DNA of 64,000 nucleotides from Endozoicomonas elysicola (GTDB lineage Bacteria; Pseudomonadota; Gammaproteobacteria; Pseudomonadales; Endozoicomonadaceae): NCBI RefSeq assembly GCF_000710775.1, contig NZ_JOJP01000001.1, positions 3,514,583 to 3,578,582 of the forward strand, read 5' to 3'. Shown piece by piece: positions 54,229 to 64,000 of this stretch (position 1 is its first letter; each line of letters starts with the position of its first letter). The notes under the pieces were generated by a model. It saw only the letters and a program-made list of their open reading frames with translations, ran no database searches and was not told where the DNA came from. The position numbers and the translations under genes were made by a program.

Positions 54229-57200
54229 TCAGGCATACTCAACTTTCGCGGCATTCTTGCCAAGCCACTGCCTGAGCTCCAGTACCAGCTCATCGCTCGG
54301 GCTAACCAGCCATTGATCACCCAACATCAAGCTGGCACGGGCATCTTCGCGACTGTAATCAATCCTGACAGGCAAACGCCCCGGCTGCTCACTCAGCATG
54401 GACGATAATTTTCGCCCAAAATGTCCATCAATCTGCTCATAAGAAACGTCCAAAACCAAACGACGGGCATAATGACTACGGGCATCCACCACTTTCATGA
54501 CTTTCTTCGAACGAACTTTTAAGCTGCCCGAGTAATCATCAAATGTAACCTCTCCCTCGATCACCAGCACGGCATCCTTATGAAGGAAATGCTGATATTC
54601 GGTAAACACATCGGCAAAAACAGACACTTCAATCCGCCCAGTACGATCATCCAGGGTGACAAAGGCCATTTTATCCCCTTTCTTGTTTTTCATAACCCGC
54701 AGATCAACAACCAGGCCGGCTATATTCTGGCTGTCGCCACGGGCGGGCTGCAGATCCTTGATGCGGTTCCGGATAAAGTGACGGATCTCACCCTCATATT
54801 CATCAATGGGGTGGCCGGTCAGATAGAGGCCCAAGGTATCTTTCTCCCCCCCCAATCGCACCTTATCGGTCCATTCACTGGCTTTCAGATAAGTGTCATA
54901 CACATTTTCTTCACCCGCCGGCACTAATGCACCAAACATATCCATATGGCCTGAATCCAGACTTTTGGCAGCCTGGTCTGCCGCCTTGATTGCTTCAAGC
55001 TGACTGGCTTCAAGAACAGCACGATTAAAGTTCAACTGTTCAGGTTTACCGGGAGCAGGCCCCAGAAGATCGAACGCGCCAGACTTAATCAAAGCTTCCA
55101 AAACCCGTTTATTGATGCTTTTAGCATCGACACGCTCACAGAAATCAAACAGATCCTTAAACATCCCCCCCTCATTACGAGCTCGAACAATCGCTTCAAT
55201 AGGGCCTTCGCCAACGCCCTTGATAGCCCCCAGGCCATAAACAATATGACCTTCATCGTTAACACCGAACATATATTCGCCACTGTTAACACTGGGAGGC
55301 AGGACGTTCAGTCCCATATCCCGACACTCCTCGATAAAAGTCACCACTTTATCGGTGTTCTGCATATCGGAACTCATAACCGCAGCCATAAATTCCGATG
55401 GGTAGTGAGCTTTTAACCAAAGCGTCTGATAAGAAACCAGCGCATAAGCAGCAGAGTGCGACTTGTTAAAACCGTAACCGGCAAACTTCTCTACCAGGTC
55501 AAAGATTTTCATGGCCAGTTCGCCATCAACGCCCTGACTGACTGCACCCTCCTCGAATATCGACCGCTGTTTGGCCATTTCTTCGGGCTTTTTCTTACCC
55601 ATGGCACGACGGAGCATATCCGCACCACCCAGGGTATAACCGGCCAGAACCTGGGCAATCTGCATAACCTGTTCCTGGTACAGAATGATGCCGTAGGTAG
55701 GTTGAAGAATGGGTTGCAGCCACTCATGCTGGTACTGGGCATCCGGGAAGGAGAGTTCCTCCCGGCCATGCTTACGGTTAATAAAGTTATCTACCATGCC
55801 AGACTGCAATGGTCCGGGGCGGAACAGGGCTACCAGGGCAATAATATCTTCAAAGCAGTCTGGCTGAAGGCGCTTGACCAGATCTTTCATACCTCTGGAT
55901 TCCAGCTGAAATACAGCTGTGGTTTCTGCCCTTTTCAGCATATCAAAAGAGCGCTTATCCTCCAGATCAATAGCCTCAATCGCCAGGGGTTCTTCCCCGC
56001 GTTGCGCCCGGCGCGGATTAATCAGTTTCAAAGCCCAGTCAATAATGGTCAGCGTGCGCAGGCCCAGAAAGTCAAACTTAACCAGACCGGCGTATTCCAC
56101 ATCATTCTTGTCATACTGAGTAACCACTCCTTTACCATGCTCATCGCAATAGAGTGGTGCAAAATCGGTCAGTTTGGTGGGCGCAATGACCACACCACCG
56201 GCATGTTTACCGACATTTCGGGTAACCCCTTCAAGCTTGAGCGCCATCTCCCAGATTTCAGCGGCTTCTTCATCCGTTTCGAGAAACTCCCGAATAATCT
56301 CTTCCTGCTCATAGGCCTTGTTAAGGGTCATACCAATTTCAAAGGGAATCATTTTAGAAAGGCGATCCGCCAAACCATAAGACTTACCCTGAACCCGCGC
56401 CACATCACGAACCACCGCCTTGGCAGCCATGGTACCGAAAGTAATAATCTGGGAGACCGCATTACGCCCATAAGTCCGAGCCACATAGTCAATAACCCGA
56501 TCCCGGCCTTCCATACAGAAGTCAACGTCAAAGTCCGGCATCGAAACCCGCTCAGGGTTAAGAAATCGCTCGAACAGCAGGTCATATTTGATCGGATCAA
56601 GGTCGGTAATTTTCTGGGCGTAGGCTACCAGAGAGCCCGCCCCCGAACCCCGGCCTGGCCCCACAGGGATACCGTTATTTTTTGACCATTGAATAAAGTC
56701 CATCACGATCAGGAAGTAGCCAGGAAACCCCATCTGCAGAATGGTATCCAGCTCAAAATCCAAACGATCCCTGTAGACTTTCTCGGTCTGCGGGAAGTCC
56801 TGAGCACTGGTGTCAAACAGAAACTCCAGACGCTCTGTGAGACCCTCATGGGAAAATTCACGGAAAAACTGATCCATGGTTTTTCCTTCCGGCACCGGAT
56901 ACTCTGGTAGGAAGTACTCTCCCAGTTTGACATTCACAGAACAGCGACGAGCAATTTCTACGGAGTTGGCTAACGCCTCAGGGATGTCAGAAAAGAGCTC
57001 AATCATCTCCTCTTCTGACTTTAAGTACTGTTCCTCACTGTAGCGGTGATCGCGCCGGGGGTCGTCCAGCACCATACTTTCACCAATACAAACCCGTGAC
57101 TCATGGGCTTCAAAATCATCCCGGGTCAGAAACATCACATCATTGGTCGCCACAACCGGACAGCCAAACTCTGCAGCAAGAGCCACAGAACCGTGAACAC

Positions 57201-57738
57201 ACTCTTCATCCCCTGCTCTATTGGTACGGTGCAATTCCAGATAAAAGCGATCAGGAAAAACATCCATCCATTCTTGCAGCAACTCACCAGCAAGCTGCTT
57301 TTTGCCAGACAAAAGGGCACGGCCAACCTCCCCCTCTCTGGCTCCGGAAAGTACAATCAAACCTTCTGATTGCGCCATAATCCACTCACGTTTTACCAGC
57401 GCTTTATCATGGTGCTGATTTTCCATAAAGGCTTTGGAAATCAGTTCAGTAAGGTTGTGGTAACCCTGCTCATCAATACAGAGCAGTACAAGGCGGGAAG
57501 GCGCATACTCATCTGCCGGATTCTCCACCCAGAGGTCTGCACCACAAATTGGCTTGATACCCGCCCCCATGGCACCCGAATAAAATTTCACCAGCGCACA
57601 GAGGTTAGACTGATCAGTGACAGCAACCGCAGGCACTCCGGAGCCTGAGATCGAATTGATCAACGGCTTTATCCTCACCAAACCATCGCTGAGGGAAAAC
57701 TCGGTATGAACACGTAAGTGGATAAATCGTGCTGTCAT
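54229..57738 (-). CDS. dnaE: DNA polymerase III subunit alpha
   Basis: DnaE is the replicative polymerase subunit. The 1169-residue protein has the N-terminal PHP domain ([13 protein letters not shown]), the palm with [13 protein letters not shown] and the catalytic PDFDVDFC, the helix-hairpin-helix region and the C-terminal OB domain ([22 protein letters not shown]). Length is normal. It closes the core gene block on the right; beyond it lies accessory DNA transcribed in the opposite direction. Confidence 0.97.
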   Translation of the reverse strand: MTARFIHLRVHTEFSLSDGLVRIKPLINSISGSGVPAVAVTDQSNLCALVKFYSGAMGAGIKPICGADLWVENPADEYAPSRLVLLCIDEQGYHNLTELISKAFMENQHHDKALVKREWIMAQSEGLIVLSGAREGEVGRALLSGKKQLAGELLQEWMDVFPDRFYLELHRTNRAGDEECVHGSVALAAEFGCPVVATNDVMFLTRDDFEAHESRVCIGESMVLDDPRRDHRYSEEQYLKSEEEMIELFSDIPEALANSVEIARRCSVNVKLGEYFLPEYPVPEGKTMDQFFREFSHEGLTERLEFLFDTSAQDFPQTEKVYRDRLDFELDTILQMGFPGYFLIVMDFIQWSKNNGIPVGPGRGSGAGSLVAYAQKITDLDPIKYDLLFERFLNPERVSMPDFDVDFCMEGRDRVIDYVARTYGRNAVSQIITFGTMAAKAVVRDVARVQGKSYGLADRLSKMIPFEIGMTLNKAYEQEEIIREFLETDEEAAEIWEMALKLEGVTRNVGKHAGGVVIAPTKLTDFAPLYCDEHGKGVVTQYDKNDVEYAGLVKFDFLGLRTLTIIDWALKLINPRRAQRGEEPLAIEAIDLEDKRSFDMLKRAETTAVFQLESRGMKDLVKRLQPDCFEDIIALVALFRPGPLQSGMVDNFINRKHGREELSFPDAQYQHEWLQPILQPTYGIILYQEQVMQIAQVLAGYTLGGADMLRRAMGKKKPEEMAKQRSIFEEGAVSQGVDGELAMKIFDLVEKFAGYGFNKSHSAAYALVSYQTLWLKAHYPSEFMAAVMSSDMQNTDKVVTFIEECRDMGLNVLPPSVNSGEYMFGVNDEGHIVYGLGAIKGVGEGPIEAIVRARNEGGMFKDLFDFCERVDAKSINKRVLEALIKSGAFDLLGPAPGKPEQLNFNRAVLEASQLEAIKAADQAAKSLDSGHMDMFGALVPAGEENVYDTYLKASEWTDKVRLGGEKDTLGLYLTGHPIDEYEGEIRHFIRNRIKDLQPARGDSQNIAGLVVDLRVMKNKKGDKMAFVTLDDRTGRIEVSVFADVFTEYQHFLHKDAVLVIEGEVTFDDYSGSLKVRSKKVMKVVDARSHYARRLVLDVSYEQIDGHFGRKLSSMLSEQPGRLPVRIDYSREDARASLMLGDQWLVSPSDELVLELRQWLGKNAAKVEYA

Positions 57739-57937
57739 GGATGAAGGAAGTCCTGAATGGCAATCGGGTTATGATAACAATGAAGGGATACACCTAACAA
57801 ATTAATATTTAACACTTATTAAATAAGCAAGTAATAAATGCAAAAAGAAAAATAACGCACATTTGAAAAGCACCAGTTAACACTATAAAATCTCCAACAC
57901 TAACAACCCACGTACAAATAATCCATCAATAACAATA

Positions 57938-59044
57938 ATGAGCAACCTAATTAATACACCAATTAAAATACAACATACTTCAAAACAAGAAGTACTCTGT
58001 ACTTATGTGCAGAGCAATACCACAGAGATTAAAAATAGAATAAATCAATTACAACCAAAAAAAATAACAAATCCTAACCTAGAAGTACCATTAACACTAA
58101 GAAAAGAAGTTACCCAAGAAATCAACCCAAAATATCTAAACAATCGAAAAGATAAAGAAGAAACGATAAACCTGAAAAGGCCGACTTATCACATACCTTA
58201 TGTCGAGAAATTACCAAATCCAGATAACCAGCTACATCGTATAAAACAAAAAATTGAACATACACCAATTGTATTTCAACAGCTGCTTGACAAAACAGTC
58301 ATAAAAGCCAAAAGCAAAAATCATCAAATAAAAAATAAACATAAGAGAAGAAATAAAAAAAAGAAAAGAATAATTCTTACAAAATATTGGAACAATAAGG
58401 CTCCATTACTTTCTCTTGGAAAAAATGCTGAAATCCTAAAAAAATCCCTAAGAAAAGGAAAAACTAAGACAAAAATAATATTACCGGAAACAGTCAAGAA
58501 AAAAATACTTGCTGATTTTAAAAATCACCACCTGCTAAACCCAAACTACTGGAGCCAGATCGTTGAACACTGGCTATCCCTCAGCGCAAAAAGCCGTCAG
58601 AAATCCATTGATGCCTTGCTACGGCCCATTACCATAAATAATTCAGACCCACGCAAAAAACTGCATGGACAGTATGGTGTTCTTGCAGCCAGAGATATAT
58701 CTCCCTACTCTGTCATCGCACCTTATTCGGGGGTCTACTGTATTGGCTCAGATATTCTCAAGGAAAAGGCTTTTTATGGTACAAATGTTGGCCGTTATGC
58801 GGTTGACTGTTCAATTGATAATATGCAGATTGATCTGTGTGCTTACGGACATGGAAATATCACGCTCTGTATCAATGCAAACACTACATATTCCAAGGAT
58901 GAACCGGTTCTAAACGATAATGCTTGCTTCGCGTTGATTATTTACCAGGGCTGGCCCTATATATTTGTAATCAGTATCAGTGAAATCCAAAAAAACGCCG
59001 AAGTCCTCATTGACTACGGTCAATATTATTGGAAAGGGCGATAA
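57938..59044 (+). CDS. SET-domain protein (putative lysine methyltransferase effector)
   Basis: The 368-residue protein has a Lys/Asn-rich N-terminal region with a dense basic run (KNKHKRRNKKKKR, 132-144) that looks like a nuclear-localisation signal, and a C-terminal SET-like domain (about 244-366). SET features are GQYGVLAARDI at the start, NITLCINANTTY in place of the NHS-type motif, and EVLIDYGQYYW, matching the ELxxDYG end. SET proteins methylate Lys using SAM, and bacterial ones often modify host histones or proteins. This role is inferred. The first half is much more AT-rich than the core genes. No signal peptide. The divergent gap to dnaE is AT-rich. Confidence 0.78.
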   Translation: MSNLINTPIKIQHTSKQEVLCTYVQSNTTEIKNRINQLQPKKITNPNLEVPLTLRKEVTQEINPKYLNNRKDKEETINLKRPTYHIPYVEKLPNPDNQLHRIKQKIEHTPIVFQQLLDKTVIKAKSKNHQIKNKHKRRNKKKKRIILTKYWNNKAPLLSLGKNAEILKKSLRKGKTKTKIILPETVKKKILADFKNHHLLNPNYWSQIVEHWLSLSAKSRQKSIDALLRPITINNSDPRKKLHGQYGVLAARDISPYSVIAPYSGVYCIGSDILKEKAFYGTNVGRYAVDCSIDNMQIDLCAYGHGNITLCINANTTYSKDEPVLNDNACFALIIYQGWPYIFVISISEIQKNAEVLIDYGQYYWKGR

Positions 59045-59278
59045 TTTCATATCTTTCGAGACAACAGGGTGTTTCTCTTTTTAAAACATAAGTACCAAAT
59101 AATTATGGATTTTAAGAGATACTATTAAGCACCTACCAAACTGATCAAATTTAAAAACATCACAGCCACTTAAAAAAAACAAAAACCTTGCCTATCTTAA
59201 ATACACTATATTTAACATCTTAAAAACTTCTTACCCAAAAATATAAAAAACCATACTATCAATCTGGAGTGACCAAGA

Positions 59279-62200
59279 ATGGCAAACAGCACTGGCTTTA
59301 TAAAACTCAATCCAGCTGACTTTCCCCCACTGGTGTCTCAGGACATACCTCCCGGGGTAAATCCATTTTCAGCAAAAGATACATCATCATGGGGAAAAAA
59401 AGTCAACCCATCTGAAAGCTCATCATATCTGACACGCCCCGAAATCAATCATACTCAAAACAGGAGCTATGCTGCAGTTTTTCAAGACATGCCAGTCAAA
59501 ATAAAAGAAGGGAAATCAGTAATCATCCAAGAAAAAGACTGGTTTTCGAAAAAACCAAAATCACCGCAAGATATTATCCCAACTGCAGATATAGAGCTAC
59601 CACCCACAGATATCGATTATGAAAAACAGGTTGATAAGGGCGTAGAAATTCTTAACAGAGAGCTTCAGAAAAACACTGATCCAATATCACGTTTTTTAAA
59701 AGTAGAAAGGATGTGTCATCATTTAAGAGAGACACAGAAATTCTATCGTTCGGATCGCTTGCTTATTGATGGCAACCCCGTTGGAAACCATCGCGATAAT
59801 AAAAATTATAATTATTTCAGAGATAAAATGACTCGACTCTATGAAACTACCATTATTCCATTCCTACAAAGAATGAAACTAGAAATGAGCATTGGGCATG
59901 AGTGGCAATACCACTACCCAATTAATGACGCTCTACGATTTCTGCCTTTACACCGCCAATCAAGGAATGAAAACTCCAAAATTTGTTCTTTAGCAAGAGA
60001 GGTTGCACGAACATATATTGAAAGGCAGGTAGATTTCCTTAAATTCAGGTCAGAGCTTCCTTGTAAAGACGAAGCAGATGATAATGAGTTTCGTGATGCA
60101 CTAATGAAAGCTGAAACAGTTCTAGCTAAAAATGCGCCTGCCGTCTTATACGGACTTATAAACCCGGATGAAGTTGAGCAAAGAAAGCAGCAGATAGCAG
60201 GACTAAAAGTTGATTTTTACCGCGCAGATGACATTGCAAGGGAATACAAAACAGAGTCAGAACAGGCTATTTTGTATCGAAACTTGGAAAAACTTGCTTT
60301 ATTGATAGAGAAGATGGCGCCAACGCGAAGTAAACACCATATGGAGAGAATATTTGCAGAAAGATTTTTGTCTCAGATAAGAGAAGCAAAAGAAGAGATC
60401 ATGAAACCTTACAGCTCCTTGGCTCAGGTTTTCAATCAAACTACTGCTCTTTTTGAAATGCTTCTCAGAGTAAATAGCCAATACAATAAGCAGATAAAAA
60501 AATATCCACTCATCAAAAAAGATTTTTTTGGGCTCGCCAGTGGCGTCGCTAAAAAAATGATGCTAAGCAACTATTTCAAAGACCCATTCCCATCGAAAAA
60601 GCAACTGATGGATAGCGTCAATGTTTTGCTGACCAACCGACTGCTAGATCCTAGCTGTCAGGAGTTATGGGATATCCATAATGAAGGAAAATATGGCGAG
60701 GCGGCAGGAGCATTGCCTGAAACGGCGCTTCTCCCAATAGACAAACCGCACATATTAGACATTTCGGAAAAAATAGAACGGGCCGGTTACTGGCTAGAGG
60801 AATCGCGAAGAACAGACATATCTGCAAGACAAGCTGCAGAATTATTAAGACCCATCCTAGCAATCGAGGAACAGATCCGTGAGATGAAGGGCGGTGGCCC
60901 TCTATGTTCTGATCGCTTTGCTAACGCAAAGTCTAAAATTTATATGCATTTCTTCCAGCCTGTATTTGACCTGATTAAAGTATTAGCAGAACGCCAGCAA
61001 GGTGGTTTTTTGTCGATCTATACTCACATCATTGAAAAAATGGCACCTCATAAAAACAGGATTTTACTGGCTAGTCCCCATACCGATTTTTTACAAAATG
61101 ACAAATTACGTTCTCAGTGGCAGTTGACTGCATGCAAAGCCTGGGGTTGCTCACTCAGTCGCTTAAACCATCGCAATGTTATGGAGATGGGAATCTCAAT
61201 CATAGACAACGATCTCGAGGACCTGCTTGACCTTCAAAACGCTGCACCCGATGTGCCATGTGATAAAACCAGAGAGTTATTAGAACAAGCACTGATTACT
61301 GTTTTCAAAATCACTAACAGCCGATCTGTATCTGGATGGTGTTCCCCAGAAAAGCTTGAAAAATTAAGCAGCTGGGCCCTTCAATTGTTTGATAAAGAAC
61401 GCTTAAAAACGGAAAGAGAAATAGGAGCAGCTCCTTACCTCATAAAACAGATTGAAATATGGCAAAAAACCTTTGATGGCAGCCGAGACAGGCTCAAACA
61501 AACACCATCTCCAACTCAGGAAAGCGCCAAAAAATGTCATCAAAAGCAGATCACCAAACTCAGGCTTGAACAACAAGAATCCAACGAACACAGTTCCGAA
61601 CAAACATCTATCTTACCTGATGGTGACATAGCAAAAACTTGTCATGATGCCGACCTGACTAACTCTTCGAAATCCCCAACAACTCCTCAAGCAGCGGCTC
61701 AGTTGATGCAGCACTTCGGCAATACCCAGCAGCATCAGCTTAACGGCATGCTGCCTTTAACAGATGTCAATCAACGACACAACACTGTTGAACCTTTGGT
61801 GCCTCTGGAAAAGCCTACAGAATTGAGTTCTCCCAGCGCCCAAACCAACCCTCCGACTATGACACAATCAGGTGTCTTCCATTCAACAATGTTTACATCG
61901 CCTCCACCAAGGATAAACGCTCCACTCTATAGGGAGCAGTTCCATTTTACTTCCCCCTATACAGGTTTTACTCCTCCTATCCCGTCGTATAGTTCAATAG
62001 CTCCTGGACATACTGCAAGATATCCATCCCCCATACCCTCGAATCCTTTGATCCGAGCCGAGCAAATGAGCTTTCAAGCTCAAGGAGTCTTACCACACTC
62101 TTATCAATATCAAACACAGACTGATTATCAAAAAATGTCTTCTGCTTTCTATCAATTTGAACCAGAAGTAAGACATAGCCCGCCTGTAACCACAAGACCT

Positions 62201-63247
62201 CCCCTAAACTACCATGGCATGCTAAATGGCAATCAATTTCTAGCTCCTCCACTAAAGACCAACCCCCCCCCTCCTCAACGCAGCCAATTTTTCCCGCCCC
62301 ACCCTTCTTTTTTTGCTAGACCTGTACCGCACAATCAATTACAGGCAGCTCTCATACCTGTACAAGGCTACAGGTTTCCAGCGATGTATGGTGCACAAAC
62401 AATCGAGCAGCAACAAATGAATTTTCAAGCTCAACAGCCTTTACGTCATACTAATTTGCAAAAAGTAAAATACAGTGTTGAAGCCTCAAGGTCTCTAGAC
62501 ATCAATTCAAGATATACTCCCGGCATACCATTTCCACTAAGGCCTCCACAAGATTTATACACTTCGCCACAAGGCAGGCACTATTTAGCCCACCTTCCGA
62601 ATTCACAACAACTAATTCCTTTAAGTATACCAACACAGCTACAATCAGCTGATCCCGCAATATTACAAGTAGGAAGCACCCTGCAATCAGCACATCAACA
62701 AGCTGCTACTCAGCATATAAATGACTCTTCCTATGCAATAGCCACAACACAGCAGCCTCAACTTCCAAACCAAGGCTTTTTTCAGCACAGGGTCTCTTTC
62801 TCACAGGTCCAACTAGTGACAGAGCAGTTCAAAGATAGTTTTTTGGGTAGAAATGAGCAGATAAGCCAATTTACACAAAGCATGCAGACTGTCACCCACG
62901 AAATGGGGAACTATTTCCAAAGTAGTAACCCCTTGATGCCCAACCAATGTATTTCACAAGTGATAACGATACCCTCCATCAACACACTATATGAATCTCT
63001 AGCCCCATATTGTAAGGACAAGGAAATGGAGTCCAAGCTACAAAAGTTCATAAAATTAGCGTTTGATAATAGAGAGAAGGGGGAGGTTTCTGAAATTTTT
63101 GATGACTTGACCAGTTACCAAATCCGATACGGATATTTTATATATGCCTCTAATTTAATCAATATGCGCAACTGGTTGTTTCAGATGAGAGAAACTCTTG
63201 GACTACCAGTCAATCATGACTTTCAGGCGATTAAGGTAGAAGATTAA
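59279..63247 (+). CDS. Large Pro/Gln-rich protein of unknown function
   Basis: The 1322-residue protein is unrecognised. Residues about 90-750 are predicted helical and charged, with no repeat I can define. About 760-1230 is low-complexity, rich in Pro, Gln, Ser and Tyr with runs such as PPPPQRSQFFPPH, like activation or scaffold regions of animal proteins. The last 80 residues are helical again. The N-terminus holds LNPADFPPLVS, loosely like a PABP-binding PAM2 motif but one residue short. ATG 59279 has GGAG 10 nt upstream. It lies 234 bases after the SET gene on the same strand and before an IS fragment. A host-directed effector is possible but unsupported by a known domain. Confidence 0.7.
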   Translation: MANSTGFIKLNPADFPPLVSQDIPPGVNPFSAKDTSSWGKKVNPSESSSYLTRPEINHTQNRSYAAVFQDMPVKIKEGKSVIIQEKDWFSKKPKSPQDIIPTADIELPPTDIDYEKQVDKGVEILNRELQKNTDPISRFLKVERMCHHLRETQKFYRSDRLLIDGNPVGNHRDNKNYNYFRDKMTRLYETTIIPFLQRMKLEMSIGHEWQYHYPINDALRFLPLHRQSRNENSKICSLAREVARTYIERQVDFLKFRSELPCKDEADDNEFRDALMKAETVLAKNAPAVLYGLINPDEVEQRKQQIAGLKVDFYRADDIAREYKTESEQAILYRNLEKLALLIEKMAPTRSKHHMERIFAERFLSQIREAKEEIMKPYSSLAQVFNQTTALFEMLLRVNSQYNKQIKKYPLIKKDFFGLASGVAKKMMLSNYFKDPFPSKKQLMDSVNVLLTNRLLDPSCQELWDIHNEGKYGEAAGALPETALLPIDKPHILDISEKIERAGYWLEESRRTDISARQAAELLRPILAIEEQIREMKGGGPLCSDRFANAKSKIYMHFFQPVFDLIKVLAERQQGGFLSIYTHIIEKMAPHKNRILLASPHTDFLQNDKLRSQWQLTACKAWGCSLSRLNHRNVMEMGISIIDNDLEDLLDLQNAAPDVPCDKTRELLEQALITVFKITNSRSVSGWCSPEKLEKLSSWALQLFDKERLKTEREIGAAPYLIKQIEIWQKTFDGSRDRLKQTPSPTQESAKKCHQKQITKLRLEQQESNEHSSEQTSILPDGDIAKTCHDADLTNSSKSPTTPQAAAQLMQHFGNTQQHQLNGMLPLTDVNQRHNTVEPLVPLEKPTELSSPSAQTNPPTMTQSGVFHSTMFTSPPPRINAPLYREQFHFTSPYTGFTPPIPSYSSIAPGHTARYPSPIPSNPLIRAEQMSFQAQGVLPHSYQYQTQTDYQKMSSAFYQFEPEVRHSPPVTTRPPLNYHGMLNGNQFLAPPLKTNPPPPQRSQFFPPHPSFFARPVPHNQLQAALIPVQGYRFPAMYGAQTIEQQQMNFQAQQPLRHTNLQKVKYSVEASRSLDINSRYTPGIPFPLRPPQDLYTSPQGRHYLAHLPNSQQLIPLSIPTQLQSADPAILQVGSTLQSAHQQAATQHINDSSYAIATTQQPQLPNQGFFQHRVSFSQVQLVTEQFKDSFLGRNEQISQFTQSMQTVTHEMGNYFQSSNPLMPNQCISQVITIPSINTLYESLAPYCKDKEMESKLQKFIKLAFDNREKGEVSEIFDDLTSYQIRYGYFIYASNLINMRNWLFQMRETLGLPVNHDFQAIKVED

Positions 63248-63305
63248 GCGATAAAAAAATCAGGCTTCGTTACTGCTGGTCGAAAAATAATAGTCAACCC
63301 CAAAT

Positions 63306-63343
63306 AACTGCTTTCTTAAGTGTGGAAAGCTTAGAAAGCAGTT
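63306..63343. terminator. Stem-loop after the large protein gene
   Basis: AACTGCTTTCTTA pairs with TAGAAAGCAGTT, with one base unpaired, around a 13-base loop. It lies 59 bases past the stop and near the transposase end, so it may be a terminator or part of the insertion element. Confidence 0.5.
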
Positions 63344-63383
63344 AAAAGCTCACATCTGATCATCATCATCGAGAGCTCGTCAC

Positions 63384-64000
63384 TCAGAAAGCGATAAGCA
63401 TACCTTTTGTAATATGCGTCTTTCTGGGTTGTCGTGAATAGGCAATAAGTCCCGCCATCAGACTTACAGTAGAATTAAAGAGTGAACGATGTCGAGAGTG
63501 CTCTATCTGAGAAATATTCTTTAACAGATCATTCACGCTTTCTATGACTGCACACTTTCGCAACATCACTTTATCAAAGACCTTCTGCTCCCTGGGTTTC
63601 ATATTTTTCGTGGCTCTGGTTATCAGGCTCAGGCCTTTCTCTCGTAGCCAGTCTGCCAGCTTTTCGGAGATATAACACTTATCTCGATAAAGCCAATCCG
63701 TTAGTTCCCCTACCAAGTCTGGCACTGGCTTGCGGTCATCAGTATTGGCTGTTATCAAACAGAATGACAAAATTTCTCCAAAATGATTGATGATAAGGTG
63801 GAGCTTAAAACTAAATTTCCAACCTGCGGACGTTTTTCCACGCTTAGCTTCTTCTCAGAAGGTCTTGTGGTTAGTGATCCGGTGATTATCGCAAACGACG
63901 ATCGGAGTAGAATCCATGAAGGACAAGCCCGTTAGTTGCCCCATGCACTTAGACTTGAGATAAACAGCAGGTGATCTCAATACCTGTCTCATGAGCTCTG
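63384..64000 (-). pseudogene. IS982-family transposase, broken and cut by the window edge
   Basis: Read on the minus strand from the right edge, the frame gives FMDSTPIVVCDNHRI, then a TGA at 63855-63857. It continues without shift as AKRGKTSAGWKFSFKLHLII, DDRKPVPDL, and KPREQKVFDKVMLRK to the stop at 63384. The family carries a DDE catalytic triad, and the first Asp lies in FMDSTP. The internal stop makes the copy inactive unless it is read through. The other end of the element lies beyond the window, so inverted ends cannot be compared. Confidence 0.82.

Noticed and set aside
55456-56685. 409-residue plus-strand frame inside dnaE
   Set aside because: Antisense shadow of DnaE; no independent features.

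Overview
The window reads as a chromosomal segment of a host-associated marine gammaproteobacterium, most likely in or near Endozoicomonadaceae. This is an inference. The core genes have gammaproteobacterial order and sequence, while the accessory genes encode several proteins that look built to act inside animal cells: a CMGC-like protein kinase, an ankyrin protein with an ETS domain, a SET-domain protein and two large proteins of unknown function.

Positions 1-9300 are accessory DNA: a partial gene, a clade 3 catalase, a eukaryote-like kinase gene lying between two copies of the catalase 3' end, and a CS1-like pilus locus (usher, pilin, divergent tip-like subunit, no chaperone). Copies of a dispersed inverted repeat punctuate the first 16 kb.

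Positions 9880-14750 form a two-cassette integron array without an integrase. Cassette 1 carries a small acidic protein. Cassette 2, about 4.4 kb, carries a Gabija phage-defence pair (gajA, gajB). The cassette 5' boundaries are exact reverse complements of the 5' ends of their own attC sites, which is the structural signature of integron cassettes. gajB has an in-frame stop before helicase motifs V and VI.

Positions 14830-28000 mix genes of several kinds: a NERD nuclease-like protein, the ankyrin/AT-hook/ETS protein, a decayed GFA-family gene, a cold-shock protein, small metabolic enzymes, and a MocR regulator divergent from an FMN-binding oxidase-like gene.

Positions 28200-57740 are a gammaproteobacterial core block: mutS, fdxA, rpoS, nlpD, a DUF368 gene, pcm, surE, truD, ispF, ispD, ftsB, eno, kdsA, pyrG, tilS, accA and dnaE. 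It is interrupted between eno and kdsA by a PhoB-type pstSCAB operon plus two unknown genes, and between accA and dnaE by aidB. A 254-bp element with terminal inverted repeats abuts ftsB, and a remnant of it forms the end of aidB.

Positions 57900-64000 return to accessory DNA: a SET-domain protein, a 1322-residue Pro/Gln-rich protein and a broken IS982-type transposase that runs off the right edge.
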